This document shows positions 1 to 7,623 of a stretch of 10,879 bases of DNA, piece after piece; positions within the stretch are counted from its first letter, which is position 1, and each line of letters starts with the position of its first letter. The notes under the pieces are model-generated. The model was not told the DNA's origin, did not search any database, and saw nothing but the letters and a program-made list of their open reading frames with translations. The translations under genes were made by a program, and so were the position numbers. The DNA comes from CAMAUF01 sp046152925 (GTDB lineage Bacteria; Chloroflexota; Dehalococcoidia; Tepidiformales; Tepidiformaceae): the NCBI GenBank assembly GCA_046152925.1, contig JBJXFX010000145.1:1-10879 (forward strand), read 5' to 3'.

Positions 1-8
1 GACGTAAG

Positions 9-49
9 CCGCGCCGGACGCCAAGGGTTTGCGAAGGTTTCCGGCGCGG
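9..49. repeat. Perfect 10-bp inverted repeat with 21-base loop
   Basis: The arms CCGCGCCGGA (9-18) and TCCGGCGCGG (40-49) are exact reverse complements. No T-run follows, only a pyrimidine-rich stretch at 59-70, so a classical intrinsic terminator is not supported. If the first gene extends upstream of the window, this lies inside coding sequence and is probably a by-product of GC-rich codons. Confidence 0.4.
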
Positions 50-84
50 GGCCGCGCGTCCCTCCTTCTCGCGCGACCGCGGAT

Positions 85-90
85 TACGCT
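85..90 (+). promoter_or_regulatory. Possible -10 box (TACGCT) for the first gene
   Basis: TACGCT fits the TANNNT pattern and ends six bases before the GTG at 97. This is the spacing expected if transcription starts at the start codon itself (leaderless message). There is no recognisable -35. It would not be relevant if the coding region really begins upstream of the window. Confidence 0.25.
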
Positions 91-96
91 GCCGTC

Positions 97-447
97 GTGA
101 CCGACCGGCCTAACCCAGCCTTCGCCTACGGGCCGTACTTTCGGCTCGAGAGTCCGACCCAGACCGTCGCCGACGCAGCAGCGCAGGAGGCAACCGGAGA
201 GCTCTGGGGGCGCGGCTCGTTCCAGAGCGACTTCCCCTGCGCGAAGGCCTACGCCGGACCATTACCGGATGGCGCCCGAGGCATCGAGTTCTGGACAGCG
301 GTGCCGCCGAACGACCATCCTAAGACGCGGCCCTTCGCGCGCTGGGGCCGATTCGGCCGCCGCGACCCGGAAGAAGTCCAAGAGCGCGACGGATTCGCTA
401 TCATCAGGATTAGGGTCACGAAGAACACGCAGACGTGGGCAGGGTGA
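97..447 (+). CDS. Small protein of unknown function, possibly the C-terminal part of a larger protein
   Basis: I do not recognise the family. From the GTG at 97 it has 116 residues and no signal peptide or membrane segment. The second half looks like a compact folded domain: GRGSFQSDFP (39-48), KAYAGPLP (50-57), RGIEFWT (61-67), ARWGRFGRRD (81-90), then a beta-strand-like FAIIRIRVTKNTQ (100-112). The same frame has no stop from base 1 to base 97. Either the gene starts at 97, where a TACGCT box ends six bases upstream and suggests a leaderless message, or the ORF is the tail of a longer protein cut by the window edge. It overlaps the next gene by GTGA at 444-447, implying co-translation. A toxin tail followed by immunity-like genes is one possibility, but nothing catalytic is identifiable. 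Confidence 0.6.
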   Translation: MTDRPNPAFAYGPYFRLESPTQTVADAAAQEATGELWGRGSFQSDFPCAKAYAGPLPDGARGIEFWTAVPPNDHPKTRPFARWGRFGRRDPEEVQERDGFAIIRIRVTKNTQTWAG

Positions 448-896
448 ATGACGTGAAGTGGAAACAGACCGAGTTGCACGCATGGCCCTCTGGCGACTGG
501 TGGGCGGTTGCTGCGCTGGGCATCTCACCTCAGGTGCTCGCAGACTCTTTGCCCGTACGCTTCGAACCGGGCCTCGACGACCTCGGGACCTACCAAGCGG
601 CCGCGCTCGATGTAGAGCGATTAGGCCAAGTCGTGTTCGTCGCCCGCCCCGACGCCCCCCATTTGGGGATAGATGTCCTCGTCGATATGGCGATTCCGCG
701 CACTCCCGTCGTCCGTTGGCTGGAGGCTGCGACTGGGTTAAGCCCTGACGCGTTCCTTTGGATAGAGGATCGCCTGCGCGACCCCCGGCCCGTGATCGAG
801 CTCCAACGCGACCCCGCCGTCGGCGCCATCTTGGCGTCGGTCAGCGGCAAGCTCCCGGATGACGTGACGGCCGACCTGGGGTTAGTGTTGGCGTAG
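444..896 (+). CDS. Hypothetical protein, second gene of a three-gene cluster
   Basis: The family is unknown. The protein has about 150 residues, is soluble and acidic, with no signal peptide or membrane helix. Visible blocks, counted from the upstream GTG at 435, are a Trp-rich start (WPSGDWWAVAALGI, 17-30), DVERLGQVVFVARP (59-72), GIDVLVDMAI (78-87) and FLWIEDRLRDP (107-117). Three in-frame GTG codons compete as start: 435, 444 and 453. I chose 444 because it makes a four-base GTGA overlap with the stop of the preceding gene, typical of translational coupling. However, AGGG at 441-444 would be a usable ribosome site for 453. The TAG stop at 894-896 is followed directly by the ATG of the next gene. 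Size and position would fit an immunity or accessory protein for the upstream gene, but this is guesswork. Confidence 0.6.
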   Translation: MNDVKWKQTELHAWPSGDWWAVAALGISPQVLADSLPVRFEPGLDDLGTYQAAALDVERLGQVVFVARPDAPHLGIDVLVDMAIPRTPVVRWLEAATGLSPDAFLWIEDRLRDPRPVIELQRDPAVGAILASVSGKLPDDVTADLGLVLA

Positions 897-1181
897 ATGC
901 TCGCCCTCAACGCCGACGAGATTGACACCTTCGACCGCCTGTTGAGAGGCCCGTACCTTGCTCACGCCTGGGGCATCCGCGAGGTCGCCTCTGCTGTCGC
1001 GGATCAGCCAAACCTCTCCGACGACCAGCGGGTCGATGTGCTGGCACGACTCCTGGAGTCTGCCGATGCGATTTTCGGGGAAATCCAGGACATCTCGACC
1101 GACGTGACCCTGGACCCGCGACGGTACCACGAGCTCATGGCCGTCCTCGCGAAGCACGCCCTCGCCGACCTGGCGGCGTAG
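897..1181 (+). CDS. Hypothetical small helical protein, third gene of the cluster
   Basis: The family is unknown. It has 94 residues and is acidic, with several amphipathic helices predicted by eye: NADEIDTFDRLLRG (5-18), DDQRVDVLARLLESADAIF (42-60) and YHELMAVLAKHALADL (77-92). There is no membrane segment. The ATG starts on the base after the TAG of the previous gene (TAGATG), so translation probably depends on re-initiation or coupling; no convincing Shine-Dalgarno site is visible. It ends 29 bases before the stop of the convergent exonuclease gene. The reading direction is supported by the compact co-directional packing of all three genes; the opposite strand is also open here but gives an implausible composition. 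Confidence 0.55.
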   Translation: MLALNADEIDTFDRLLRGPYLAHAWGIREVASAVADQPNLSDDQRVDVLARLLESADAIFGEIQDISTDVTLDPRRYHELMAVLAKHALADLAA

Positions 1182-1210
1182 ATGGCCCATGTAGTGCCGA
1201 ACACCTTACG

Positions 1211-1993
1211 CTACGCCCCGCGCAGCCTCACCCCAACCGGGCAGTGGTCCGAACCCATCACGTCGGCGCGGATGAACGCGTCATCGATCCGCGGGATCAG
1301 CATTTGGTCGACCCAGACGTAGTCGATCCGCCAGCCGATGTTCCGCGCGCGACGCTCGCGCCAAGGCTCCCAATATGAATAGGCCTCGCGCGCGTCCGGA
1401 TGCAGCGAACGGAATGTATCGACGAAGCCCTCCCGCTCGAAGCGATCGAGCCAGGCTTGCTCCTCCGGGAGGAACCCCGTGCCCTTGATCGCCTCCGCGG
1501 GCCGCGCGACATCGATCTCCCGATGCGCGACGTTCAGGTCGCCCATGAACAAGACGCGGCGACCGCGCTCCCGGAGATCCGCCAGCAGCGTCAAGAAGGC
1601 CTCGTAGAACGCGAACTTGAACGGCAGCCGCGAGCCCTTGTTCCCGCCGTTCGGAAAGTACGCCGTCACCACTGTCAGGTCGCCGTAATCCGCCTGGATG
1701 ACGCGGCCCTCGCTATCGAACTCCGGGAGACCGAGGCCCAGCCGGACCGCGTCCGGCTCCTCACGGAAGAGCAGGAGCGCGCCGCTATAGCCGGGCCGCT
1801 CGGCGGTGTGCCACGCCTCGCGATACCCGAGCTCCCGCCAGGCCGCCGGGTCGACCTGGTCCGGCGTCGCTTTGACCTCCTGCATCCCGACGACATCGGG
1901 CCCGCTGGCGGCGAGCCAGCCTTGCAAGTCGCCCGTCTTCAGCGTCGCCCGCAGGCCATTCACGTTCCAGGAGCAAATCGTTAGGTCGTGCAC
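1211..1993 (-). CDS. xth: Exodeoxyribonuclease III / AP endonuclease
   Basis: This is a Mg-dependent base-excision-repair nuclease of the EEP (exonuclease-endonuclease-phosphatase) family. It cuts 5' of abasic sites and cleans 3' blocked ends. The 260 residues match the family length (E. coli XthA is 268). Metal and catalytic motifs are complete: SWNVNGL with N10, QEVK with E39, AYFPNGG with Y112, MGDLNVAHREID with D152 and N154, NIGWRIDYVW with D224, and GSDHCPV with D249-H250. The IGWRIDY form points to the XthA rather than the ExoA-like branch, although the two are close. The start is GTG at 1991-1993; GAGG lies only two bases upstream, so initiation probably leans on coupling to the membrane-protein gene 39 bases upstream. 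The gene is last in the minus-strand operon and converges on the small-gene cluster. Confidence 0.93.
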   Translation of the reverse strand: MHDLTICSWNVNGLRATLKTGDLQGWLAASGPDVVGMQEVKATPDQVDPAAWRELGYREAWHTAERPGYSGALLLFREEPDAVRLGLGLPEFDSEGRVIQADYGDLTVVTAYFPNGGNKGSRLPFKFAFYEAFLTLLADLRERGRRVLFMGDLNVAHREIDVARPAEAIKGTGFLPEEQAWLDRFEREGFVDTFRSLHPDAREAYSYWEPWRERRARNIGWRIDYVWVDQMLIPRIDDAFIRADVMGSDHCPVGVRLRGA

Positions 1994-2032
1994 CGCCTCA
2001 GGATCGGGGTTCCCGGCCCAGGGGAGAAGGGC

Positions 2033-2836
2033 CTACGTCGTCAGGCGCGTCACGATCACCGCGCCCGACCCGGCGGCGGCGACGAGGAAGTACTCCGCCG
2101 CCGTCAGCCACTCGAGGTCGTGGTCGAGCAGGTGGTGGACCAACCCCGTCGCCAAGTAAAACCCGATGATCATCAGCGCGCCCGCCAACAGCCCGTCGAG
2201 CGGGCAGAAATAGAGCCCGAGCCGAAGCTCCGCGATCGAGACGCCGATCGCCAAGGCCACGAGCAAAGAGCTCGCCCCGAGCCTGCGCGTTTCGCGGAGC
2301 AGCTCCAGCGCCAGCAGGAAGGCCACACCGCCCGCAGCCGCGGCGCCCAGTGCACGGTCCAGGCCCGAGGTAAAGACCACCGAGAACGCGGCGAACGCGG
2401 TCACATAGGTCGCCACCGCGAGCAGGAGACGGGCTGTGCCATAGCCGAGCGCCCCAGAGTCCACCGACTGGTATTCGATAGCGGCGACCACGGCGGCAAC
2501 CACGCCCGTGAGGGCCGCAACGCCCGCCCGGCTGTATCCGTCGATCGCCTCTTCGATGAAGTGGCCCGAAGCCAGCACCACGAGCGCCGGAAGCATCGCG
2601 TAGGCCAGCGACCCAACCGGGCGAGGGTCCTCCCAGCGAGGATGGCTGCGCACAAGCCCGTCGGTCGCCAGCGCCACCAGCCCACTGGTCAGCCAGAGGA
2701 TCCAGAACTGCGTCGGCCGGATCCCGGCGAACGCCAACAAACCCACGACCGCGACGACGCCGAGGAGCGCGATCCGCGCACCCGCGCCGCTCGCGGCGGG
2801 GGCCGGGCTATTCAGCAGCGAAAGAGGGCTGCTCAA
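2033..2836 (-). CDS. Polytopic membrane protein of unknown function (about nine helices)
   Basis: From the TTG at 2834-2836 the product is 267 residues. Hydrophobic segments lie near 22-39, 44-62, 75-95, 103-121, 136-157, 163-180, 187-210, 214-236 and 243-264, with very short loops. Charged residues within the membrane region include GHFIEEAIDG (91-100) and the HHLLDHDLEW stretch (234-243). The frame has no usable ATG. A start at the downstream GTG (2744-2746) would cut away helix 1, so I prefer the TTG, which overlaps the end of the amidohydrolase gene by 29 bases. A GGAG lies about 15 bases upstream, rather far. Sequence alone does not name the family; small integral proteins of unknown function such as DUF5656 in Chloroflexota would be a comparison to test. 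It is probably co-transcribed with the genes on either side. Confidence 0.75.
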   Translation of the reverse strand: MSSPLSLLNSPAPAASGAGARIALLGVVAVVGLLAFAGIRPTQFWILWLTSGLVALATDGLVRSHPRWEDPRPVGSLAYAMLPALVVLASGHFIEEAIDGYSRAGVAALTGVVAAVVAAIEYQSVDSGALGYGTARLLLAVATYVTAFAAFSVVFTSGLDRALGAAAAGGVAFLLALELLRETRRLGASSLLVALAIGVSIAELRLGLYFCPLDGLLAGALMIIGFYLATGLVHHLLDHDLEWLTAAEYFLVAAAGSGAVIVTRLTT

Positions 2837-3689
2837 GGCCGTAAATCTCTGCTCCGTTGCGCCACCACATCCGCTCCTGGCCGTCGTCGTCGATCTCCAA
2901 GAGGTCGAAGATGGCGTGGAAGCGGTCCACGTGTTCTTGGATGTCGTCCATCCCGCAGTCACTGCCGAAGACGAGCTTCTCGACGCCGATCTCGGTGCCA
3001 ATCAGCTTTCGCTCAACAGCGTGGCGTTCGATCGTCTCGCCGCCGCTCATGTCGAACCAGACGTTGTGACGCCAGCGCGCGACCGACGAGGCGAATTCGT
3101 AGTTGCCCTGGTTCCCCAGATGCGCGCCGATCACGCGCAGGTTCGGGAACCGGTTGGCGATCGTATCGAGGTGCAACGGGCTCATCCGGATGGCCGAGAC
3201 GTTTCGCGGCCCGAACCGTCCCTGCATCGCCATCATCCGCTGATAGGTGGCGGCGGCCTTCGCGTCGCGCCGCGGGTGGGTGATCGAATAGTCGATCCCG
3301 CCGCCAATCACACCCATGTGATAGAGGACGGGCATCCCGAGTTCTTCGGCCTTGCCGTAGGTCGGCAAGTAGTCCGGGCAGTCGTAGTCGCGCGCCACAC
3401 CGATCAGCTTGAGGCCCTTGTAACCCATATCCCAGAGGCGCTGGACGTAGGCGGCGTCGACCTCTTCCGGGTCGATCAGCGCCACCGGGATGAAGATCTC
3501 CGGGTATTTCTTCAGGATTTCGATGCCGCGCTCATAGGTCGGCCCGAAGCGCCCCCCGGTGAGCACACACCCCTTCCAAATCCCGACTTTCTGTGCGATC
3601 TCGGCGAGGCGGTCGACCATTGGCTCCGGGTCGGCGTCGGGCTTTTCCCAATCCCGCGGGAAGTGGATGTGGACATCAAAAATCTTCAT
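2808..3689 (-). CDS. Amidohydrolase, TIM-barrel metal-dependent hydrolase (Amidohydro_2 type)
   Basis: This is a cytoplasmic metallohydrolase or decarboxylase-like enzyme of the Amidohydro_2 group; the substrate cannot be read from sequence. It has 293 residues, the usual size. It begins with DVHIHF (H7, H9 metal pair), then GYKGLKLIG (K94), PVLYHMG (H124), SPLHLDT (H173), VIGAHLGNQG (H190), and FGSDCG (D244), the barrel-end aspartate. The C-terminal MWWRNGAEIYGL (274-285) is the typical closing motif of this family. The ATG at 3687-3689 is supported by GGAGAA at 3700-3705, ten bases upstream. It is the first gene of the minus-strand operon leading to the membrane protein and exonuclease III. 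It diverges from the transporter gene. Confidence 0.9.
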   Translation of the reverse strand: MKIFDVHIHFPRDWEKPDADPEPMVDRLAEIAQKVGIWKGCVLTGGRFGPTYERGIEILKKYPEIFIPVALIDPEEVDAAYVQRLWDMGYKGLKLIGVARDYDCPDYLPTYGKAEELGMPVLYHMGVIGGGIDYSITHPRRDAKAAATYQRMMAMQGRFGPRNVSAIRMSPLHLDTIANRFPNLRVIGAHLGNQGNYEFASSVARWRHNVWFDMSGGETIERHAVERKLIGTEIGVEKLVFGSDCGMDDIQEHVDRFHAIFDLLEIDDDGQERMWWRNGAEIYGLEQPSFAAE

Positions 3690-3699
3690 GGGCGCGTAC

Positions 3700-3705
3700 T
3701 TCTCC
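3700..3705 (-). promoter_or_regulatory. Ribosome binding site GGAGAA for the amidohydrolase
   Basis: On the minus strand this reads GGAGAA, ten bases before the ATG at 3687-3689. It is one of the few clear Shine-Dalgarno sites in the window and fixes the start. Confidence 0.55.
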
Positions 3706-3712
3706 GCGCACG

Positions 3713-3718
3713 AGTGTA
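3713..3718 (-). promoter_or_regulatory. Possible -10 box (TACACT) for the amidohydrolase operon
   Basis: On the minus strand TACACT fits TANNNT. A transcript starting about seven bases later would begin just before the GGAGAA ribosome site. No -35 resembling TTGACA lies 17 bases upstream, so the call rests on the -10 alone. Confidence 0.3.
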
Positions 3719-3800
3719 GGGGCAGCGGGGCGATGGGAGCGAGTCGGCCTCAGCGGGTCCAGCCAACAGAACGACACGCGCGCCTTCCATCGTCGCCCGC

Positions 3801-3806
3801 TACCCT
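3801..3806 (+). promoter_or_regulatory. Possible -10 box (TACCCT) for the MFS gene
   Basis: TACCCT ends eight bases before the GTG at 3815, with no Shine-Dalgarno site between. The spacing suits a leaderless transcript. The TTGACA that follows at 3807-3812 resembles a -35, but the best hexamer 17 bases on is a poor -10 (TTCATT) inside the gene, so I favour the first reading. Confidence 0.3.
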
Positions 3807-3814
3807 TTGACACG

Positions 3815-5041
3815 GTGTTGTCCCGCCCGTTCATTGCGCTCTTTGTCTGCGTCTTCGTCGCGACCATGGGGATCTCCATGGTCAGCCCGCTGTTGCCGGT
3901 CTACGCCCGTGACTTGGGCGCGAGCGGCATCTGGCTCGGCCTCGGGTTCGCCGCCTTCGCCCCAGTCCAGGCGATCGTCGGCCCGTTTGTCGGCCGCTGG
4001 AGTGACCGCGTCGGGCGGAAGCCGTTCATCATCTGCGGGCTGCTCGTCTACCTGGTCGCCGCCATCGGCTACCTCACCGCCGAGTCCTTCTACCAAGTCA
4101 TCGCCTTCCGCGCCTTCAGCGGCCTCGGGACGAGCATGATCTTCTCGGTCTCCCAGGCCTACCTCGGCGACATGACGCCCGCGGGCCATGAAGGGCGCTG
4201 GTTCGGCGTCTATGCCACCGCCGACATCGTCGGGTTCGCGACCGGCCCGCTGCTTGCCGGCGTGATGCGCGATGTCATCGGCTTCGACTCCGTCTTCATT
4301 GCGATGGCCGGCATGCTCGCCGCCTCGACTGCCATCGTCTTCTTCTGGCTTCCGGCCAAGCCGCCCGCACCCCCCGAGCGCCGCCATCGGACGGAGCCCG
4401 TCGTGAACGTCCCGTTCTTGCGAGCCATCCGGCACCGGCTCGTGTGGGCCCTGCTGCTCCAGAACTTCCTCGTTTCTGTGGGCTCGGGCGCGGCCTTCGC
4501 CTTCCTCAGCCTCCGCCTAGAAGAAGACCTCGGCCTCCGCGCCTGGATGATCGGCCTCGCGTTCACCGTGCAGGACCTCTCGGCCGGGATCGGCCAACCG
4601 TTCTTCGGGTGGCTTGCCGACACGCGAAGCCGCCGGCTGCTCGTCGTCGCCGGCATGCTTTGCTACGCCGCCATCCAGATGGGCCTCGCCCTCGCCGGCA
4701 CCTACGCCGCCGTCGTCGTGCTGCTCCTCGGCCTGGGCGCCGCGAGCGGGCTTAGCGGCGTGGCCTCGAGCGCGATGCGGATCGTCGCCGGCCGCCGGAT
4801 CGGGATGGGCACGATGCTCGGGATGAACTCCATGGCCAACGGCGCCGGCATCCTCTTCGGCGCGCTGGCCGGCGGCCTCATTGTTGACCTCCACGGCATC
4901 CCCGCCTCCTTCGTCTTCGCGGGCTCCGTCATTGGCATCGGCACGCTCGTCTTCGCCTTCGCCACCCGTGGCGTCGAGACGCGCGAGGCGCCCCTCCCGG
5001 TCGATCCACGGCCCGACCTCGCGACAGCCACCGGCGCGTAG
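3815..5041 (+). CDS. Major facilitator superfamily transporter
   Basis: This is an inner-membrane secondary transporter with the 12-helix MFS plan, 408 residues. The loop 2-3 signature GRWSDRVGRKP (60-70) is intact. The half-repeat equivalent GQPFFGWLADTRSRR (260-274) follows in the second half, and the central cytoplasmic loop lies about 181-205. The N-terminal helix (about 7-29, ending SPLLPVY) and the GLGTSMIF, GDMTP and GPLLAG elements resemble drug or multidrug efflux members, but the substrate is not determinable. The frame is open far upstream (antisense to the amidohydrolase), so the start must be chosen: GTG at 3815 places the first helix right at the N terminus and follows a TACCCT box by eight bases. 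The next gene, priA, begins 36 bases after the stop. Confidence 0.92.
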   Translation: MLSRPFIALFVCVFVATMGISMVSPLLPVYARDLGASGIWLGLGFAAFAPVQAIVGPFVGRWSDRVGRKPFIICGLLVYLVAAIGYLTAESFYQVIAFRAFSGLGTSMIFSVSQAYLGDMTPAGHEGRWFGVYATADIVGFATGPLLAGVMRDVIGFDSVFIAMAGMLAASTAIVFFWLPAKPPAPPERRHRTEPVVNVPFLRAIRHRLVWALLLQNFLVSVGSGAAFAFLSLRLEEDLGLRAWMIGLAFTVQDLSAGIGQPFFGWLADTRSRRLLVVAGMLCYAAIQMGLALAGTYAAVVVLLLGLGAASGLSGVASSAMRIVAGRRIGMGTMLGMNSMANGAGILFGALAGGLIVDLHGIPASFVFAGSVIGIGTLVFAFATRGVETREAPLPVDPRPDLATATGA

Positions 5042-5066
5042 CTGTCCCCGCCGACGGCGATCCGGC

Positions 5067-5070
5067 AGGA
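5067..5070 (+). promoter_or_regulatory. Ribosome binding site AGGA for priA
   Basis: AGGA lies seven bases before the ATG at 5078 in the 36-base gap after the transporter gene. It supports this start. Confidence 0.45.
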
Positions 5071-5077
5071 TTGACCG

Positions 5078-7534
5078 ATGGCCGACCTCGAAGCCGCTCC
5101 TGCGCACACCTTCGCGAGCTTCGTCTCCGTTGCCGTCAACACCGGCCAGCCGAGCCGCGAGCCTTTCACCTACGGCGTCCCCGCCGGCCTCGACCCCAGC
5201 CCCGGTCAGGCCGTCTTCGTCCCGTTCGGCCCGCGCGTCCTCCAGGGCATCGTCCTCGAACGCGCAGAGAGTTCGCCGATCGACGACGTCCGCCCCATCG
5301 CCTCGCTCGCGGACTCGGCGCCCGTGCTCGACACGACCCACCTCCAGCTCGCCCGCTGGGTCTCCGCGAGTTACCTCTCGCCGCTCTGGGACGCGGTCGC
5401 GGTCTGCTTGCCGCCCGGCTATGGCCAGCGGCCGGTGACGATCGTCTCCCCGGTCGAAATCCCTCCCCTCCTGCCCATTTACCCGCAAGACCAGAAGATC
5501 CTTCGCTACATCGCCGAACACGGGCGAGTCACCATCGATTCCCTCAAGGCGTCGATTGGGCCAGTCTCCCTCAGCCGCCTCCAGCGCCTCCAGCGCGACG
5601 GCCACCTCACCGTCGTCCAGGGGCTCGCGCCCCCTGGAGCGCGCCCGCGCTACGAAAGCCGCACACGGCTCCTGCGCCCAGCCTCAGCCGCCGCCGCGCA
5701 AGCCGCGACCCTAGAGGACCGCGTCAAGCGAAGCATCGCGGCCCGCGTCCTCCGCCTCTTGGTCGAACAGCCTGAGCGCCCCACCAAGGACCTCCGCCAA
5801 ACGGGCGCCACCACCACCCAACTCGCCAAGCTCGCGGCCGACGGCTGGATCGACGAAGTCCGCGTCCAAGTGGAGCGCGACCCGCTCTCCGGGACGCACT
5901 TCGCCTCGCTCCCGCCACTCCAGCTGACCCTAGACCAGCAGGCGGCGGTCGATGCCCTCGAACCCGGGCGCACCCATCTCCTCCACGGCGTCACCGGTGC
6001 AGGCAAGACCGAGGTCTACCTTGAGCTCGTCGGCCGCGTCCTCAAGGAAGGACGCGGAGCCATCATCCTCGTCCCCGAGATCAGCCTTACGCCACAGGCC
6101 ATCCGCCGCTACGGCGAACGCTTTGGCCGCGTGCTTGCCGTCCGCCACTCCCACCTTGGCACGGGCGAGCTCCACGACCAGTGGTGGCGCATCGCCCGCG
6201 GCGAAGCGCAGGTCGTGATCGGTTCGCGTAGCGCCCTCTTCGCGCCCGTCCGCGACCTCGGCATCGTCGTGCTCGATGAAGAACACGAATTCAGCTACAA
6301 GCAGGTGGAGCCAGCCCCGCGCTACCACGCCCGCGAAGCCGCCGCCGAGCTCTGCCGCCTGACCGGCGCCACGCTCGTCCTCGGCAGCGCGACGCCGGAC
6401 ATCGTCACCTACCACCGCTCCGAGGTCGGCCAGATCAAGCGCCTCGACTTGACGACCCGGGTCGTCGCCGATGCCGAAGGCAATCTCACCGAGGGGCGCT
6501 TCCCCCAAGTCAGCGTCGTCGACATGCGCGACGAGTTGCGGCTCGGCAACCGGGCCGTGTTCAGCCGGCCACTCCACCGTGCGATCCATCTCGCCCTCGA
6601 ACGCGGCGAACAGTCGATCCTCTTCGTCAACCGGCGCGGCTCCGCGCGGTTCATGCTCTGCCGCAAGTGCGGCCACATCCCTCGCTGCCCGACCTGCGAA
6701 GTCTCGCTCAGCCTCGACATGGACGTCCCGGTCCATCCCCGCCTGCGCTGCCACCACTGCGGCCGCCAACGGCGCCTCGAAAGCGAGTGCCCCGAGTGTG
6801 GCAGCCGGACCTATCGGCCCTTTGGCGTCGGCACCCAGCGGATCGAACAGGAGGCGATCACGACCTTCCCCGGCGCCCGTGTCGCCCGCTGGGATAGCGA
6901 TGTTGCCACCAAAAAAGGGAGCCACGCGCGGATCGTCCAAGCGCTCGAGCGCCGCGAGATCGACATCCTCGTGGGCACCCAGATGCTCGCGAAGGGGCTC
7001 GACCTCCCCTTCATGACGGTGGTCGGCGTGGTCGACGCCGATGTCGCCATGAGCCTCCCCGACTACCACGCCAGCGAGCGAGCCTTCCAATTGCTCTCCC
7101 AGGTGGCCGGCCGCGCCGGCCGCCGCGACCTCGACGGCTTCGTCTACATCCAGACCTACGAGCCCGAAGCGACGCCCATCCTCTGCGCCGCCAACCACGA
7201 CTACCGCTCGTTCTTCGAAGCCGAGATCGCCCACCGGCGCCGGGCGGGGTACCCGCCCTTCAGCCGGATGGCCAAGCTCGTCTACCACCATCGCGACCAA
7301 GAAAAGGCCCTGGAGGAGGCGTCGCGCGTCGCGACGGAGTTGCGGACACGCCGCGACAGCGCCGGCCGCTCAGAGCCCGACATCAAAGGCCCGATGCCCG
7401 CGTTCATCCCCCGCTCGCGCGGTTACTACCGCTGGCAGATCTCGCTCCGCGGCCGCGACCCAGCCGCTCTCCTGCGCCCGCTTCGCCTGCCCGAAGGCTG
7501 GGTCGTCGATATCGACCCCATCAGCCTCCTCTGA
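5078..7534 (+). CDS. priA: Primosomal protein N', replication restart helicase PriA
   Basis: PriA binds stalled forks and D-loops, unwinds with 3'-5' polarity and starts primosome reassembly. The 818 residues exceed E. coli PriA (732), the extra length lying mainly before the helicase core. The N-terminal 3'-end-binding domain (about 10-105) holds FTYGVP. A winged-helix-like region (about 140-275) follows. Helicase motifs: GVTGAGKTEVY (Walker A, K310), DEEH (400-403), GSATP (436-440), GTQMLAKGLDLP (633-644) and QVAGRAGR (675-682). The zinc module has all eight cysteines (528, 531, 537, 540, 558, 561, 571, 574), as CxxC pairs inserted between helicase lobe elements. The C-terminal domain runs from about 700. 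Walker A has Ala where many PriA proteins have Ser, a mild change. The gene appears intact. Confidence 0.98.
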   Translation: MADLEAAPAHTFASFVSVAVNTGQPSREPFTYGVPAGLDPSPGQAVFVPFGPRVLQGIVLERAESSPIDDVRPIASLADSAPVLDTTHLQLARWVSASYLSPLWDAVAVCLPPGYGQRPVTIVSPVEIPPLLPIYPQDQKILRYIAEHGRVTIDSLKASIGPVSLSRLQRLQRDGHLTVVQGLAPPGARPRYESRTRLLRPASAAAAQAATLEDRVKRSIAARVLRLLVEQPERPTKDLRQTGATTTQLAKLAADGWIDEVRVQVERDPLSGTHFASLPPLQLTLDQQAAVDALEPGRTHLLHGVTGAGKTEVYLELVGRVLKEGRGAIILVPEISLTPQAIRRYGERFGRVLAVRHSHLGTGELHDQWWRIARGEAQVVIGSRSALFAPVRDLGIVVLDEEHEFSYKQVEPAPRYHAREAAAELCRLTGATLVLGSATPDIVTYHRSEVGQIKRLDLTTRVVADAEGNLTEGRFPQVSVVDMRDELRLGNRAVFSRPLHRAIHLALERGEQSILFVNRRGSARFMLCRKCGHIPRCPTCEVSLSLDMDVPVHPRLRCHHCGRQRRLESECPECGSRTYRPFGVGTQRIEQEAITTFPGARVARWDSDVATKKGSHARIVQALERREIDILVGTQMLAKGLDLPFMTVVGVVDADVAMSLPDYHASERAFQLLSQVAGRAGRRDLDGFVYIQTYEPEATPILCAANHDYRSFFEAEIAHRRRAGYPPFSRMAKLVYHHRDQEKALEEASRVATELRTRRDSAGRSEPDIKGPMPAFIPRSRGYYRWQISLRGRDPAALLRPLRLPEGWVVDIDPISLL

Positions 7535-7623
7535 CAGAGGGGCAATCCATCAGGCCCTGAACGCCAGCGACTGGGTGCGATACCGCCGATTCTCGGGCCC
7601 CCGCCGCCAGCCATTCGAGTACG

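Noticed and set aside
882..1190. Open frame on the - strand opposite the third small gene
   Set aside because: The + strand frame is tightly packed with its neighbours and gives a more natural helical protein; the reverse product has no features. Some doubt remains.
1182..1321. ATG following the TAG at 1179-1181, with the same junction decamer GGCGTAGATG as at 890-899
   Set aside because: The frame is only about 46 codons and lies almost entirely antisense to exonuclease III. The repeated decamer is likely chance from Gly/Ala codon plus stop plus ATG.
1988..3283. Long open frame on the + strand (431 codons)
   Set aside because: It runs antisense to the membrane-protein and amidohydrolase genes, and its product is an Arg/Pro-rich low-complexity sequence with no motifs. 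It is a high-GC shadow.
3807..3835. Consensus TTGACA at 3807-3812 as a -35
   Set aside because: The hexamer 17 bases downstream (TTCATT) matches the -10 consensus poorly and lies inside the transporter gene; a later start would lose helix 1.
4517..5605. Open frame on the - strand across the transporter/priA junction
   Set aside because: Repetitive Glu/Arg/Asp/Gly composition and overlap with two certain genes; shadow.
5930..7300. Long open frame on the - strand (456 codons) opposite priA
   Set aside because: Ala/Gly/Glu/Val-rich shadow of the codon periodicity of priA; the sense strand has complete helicase motifs.
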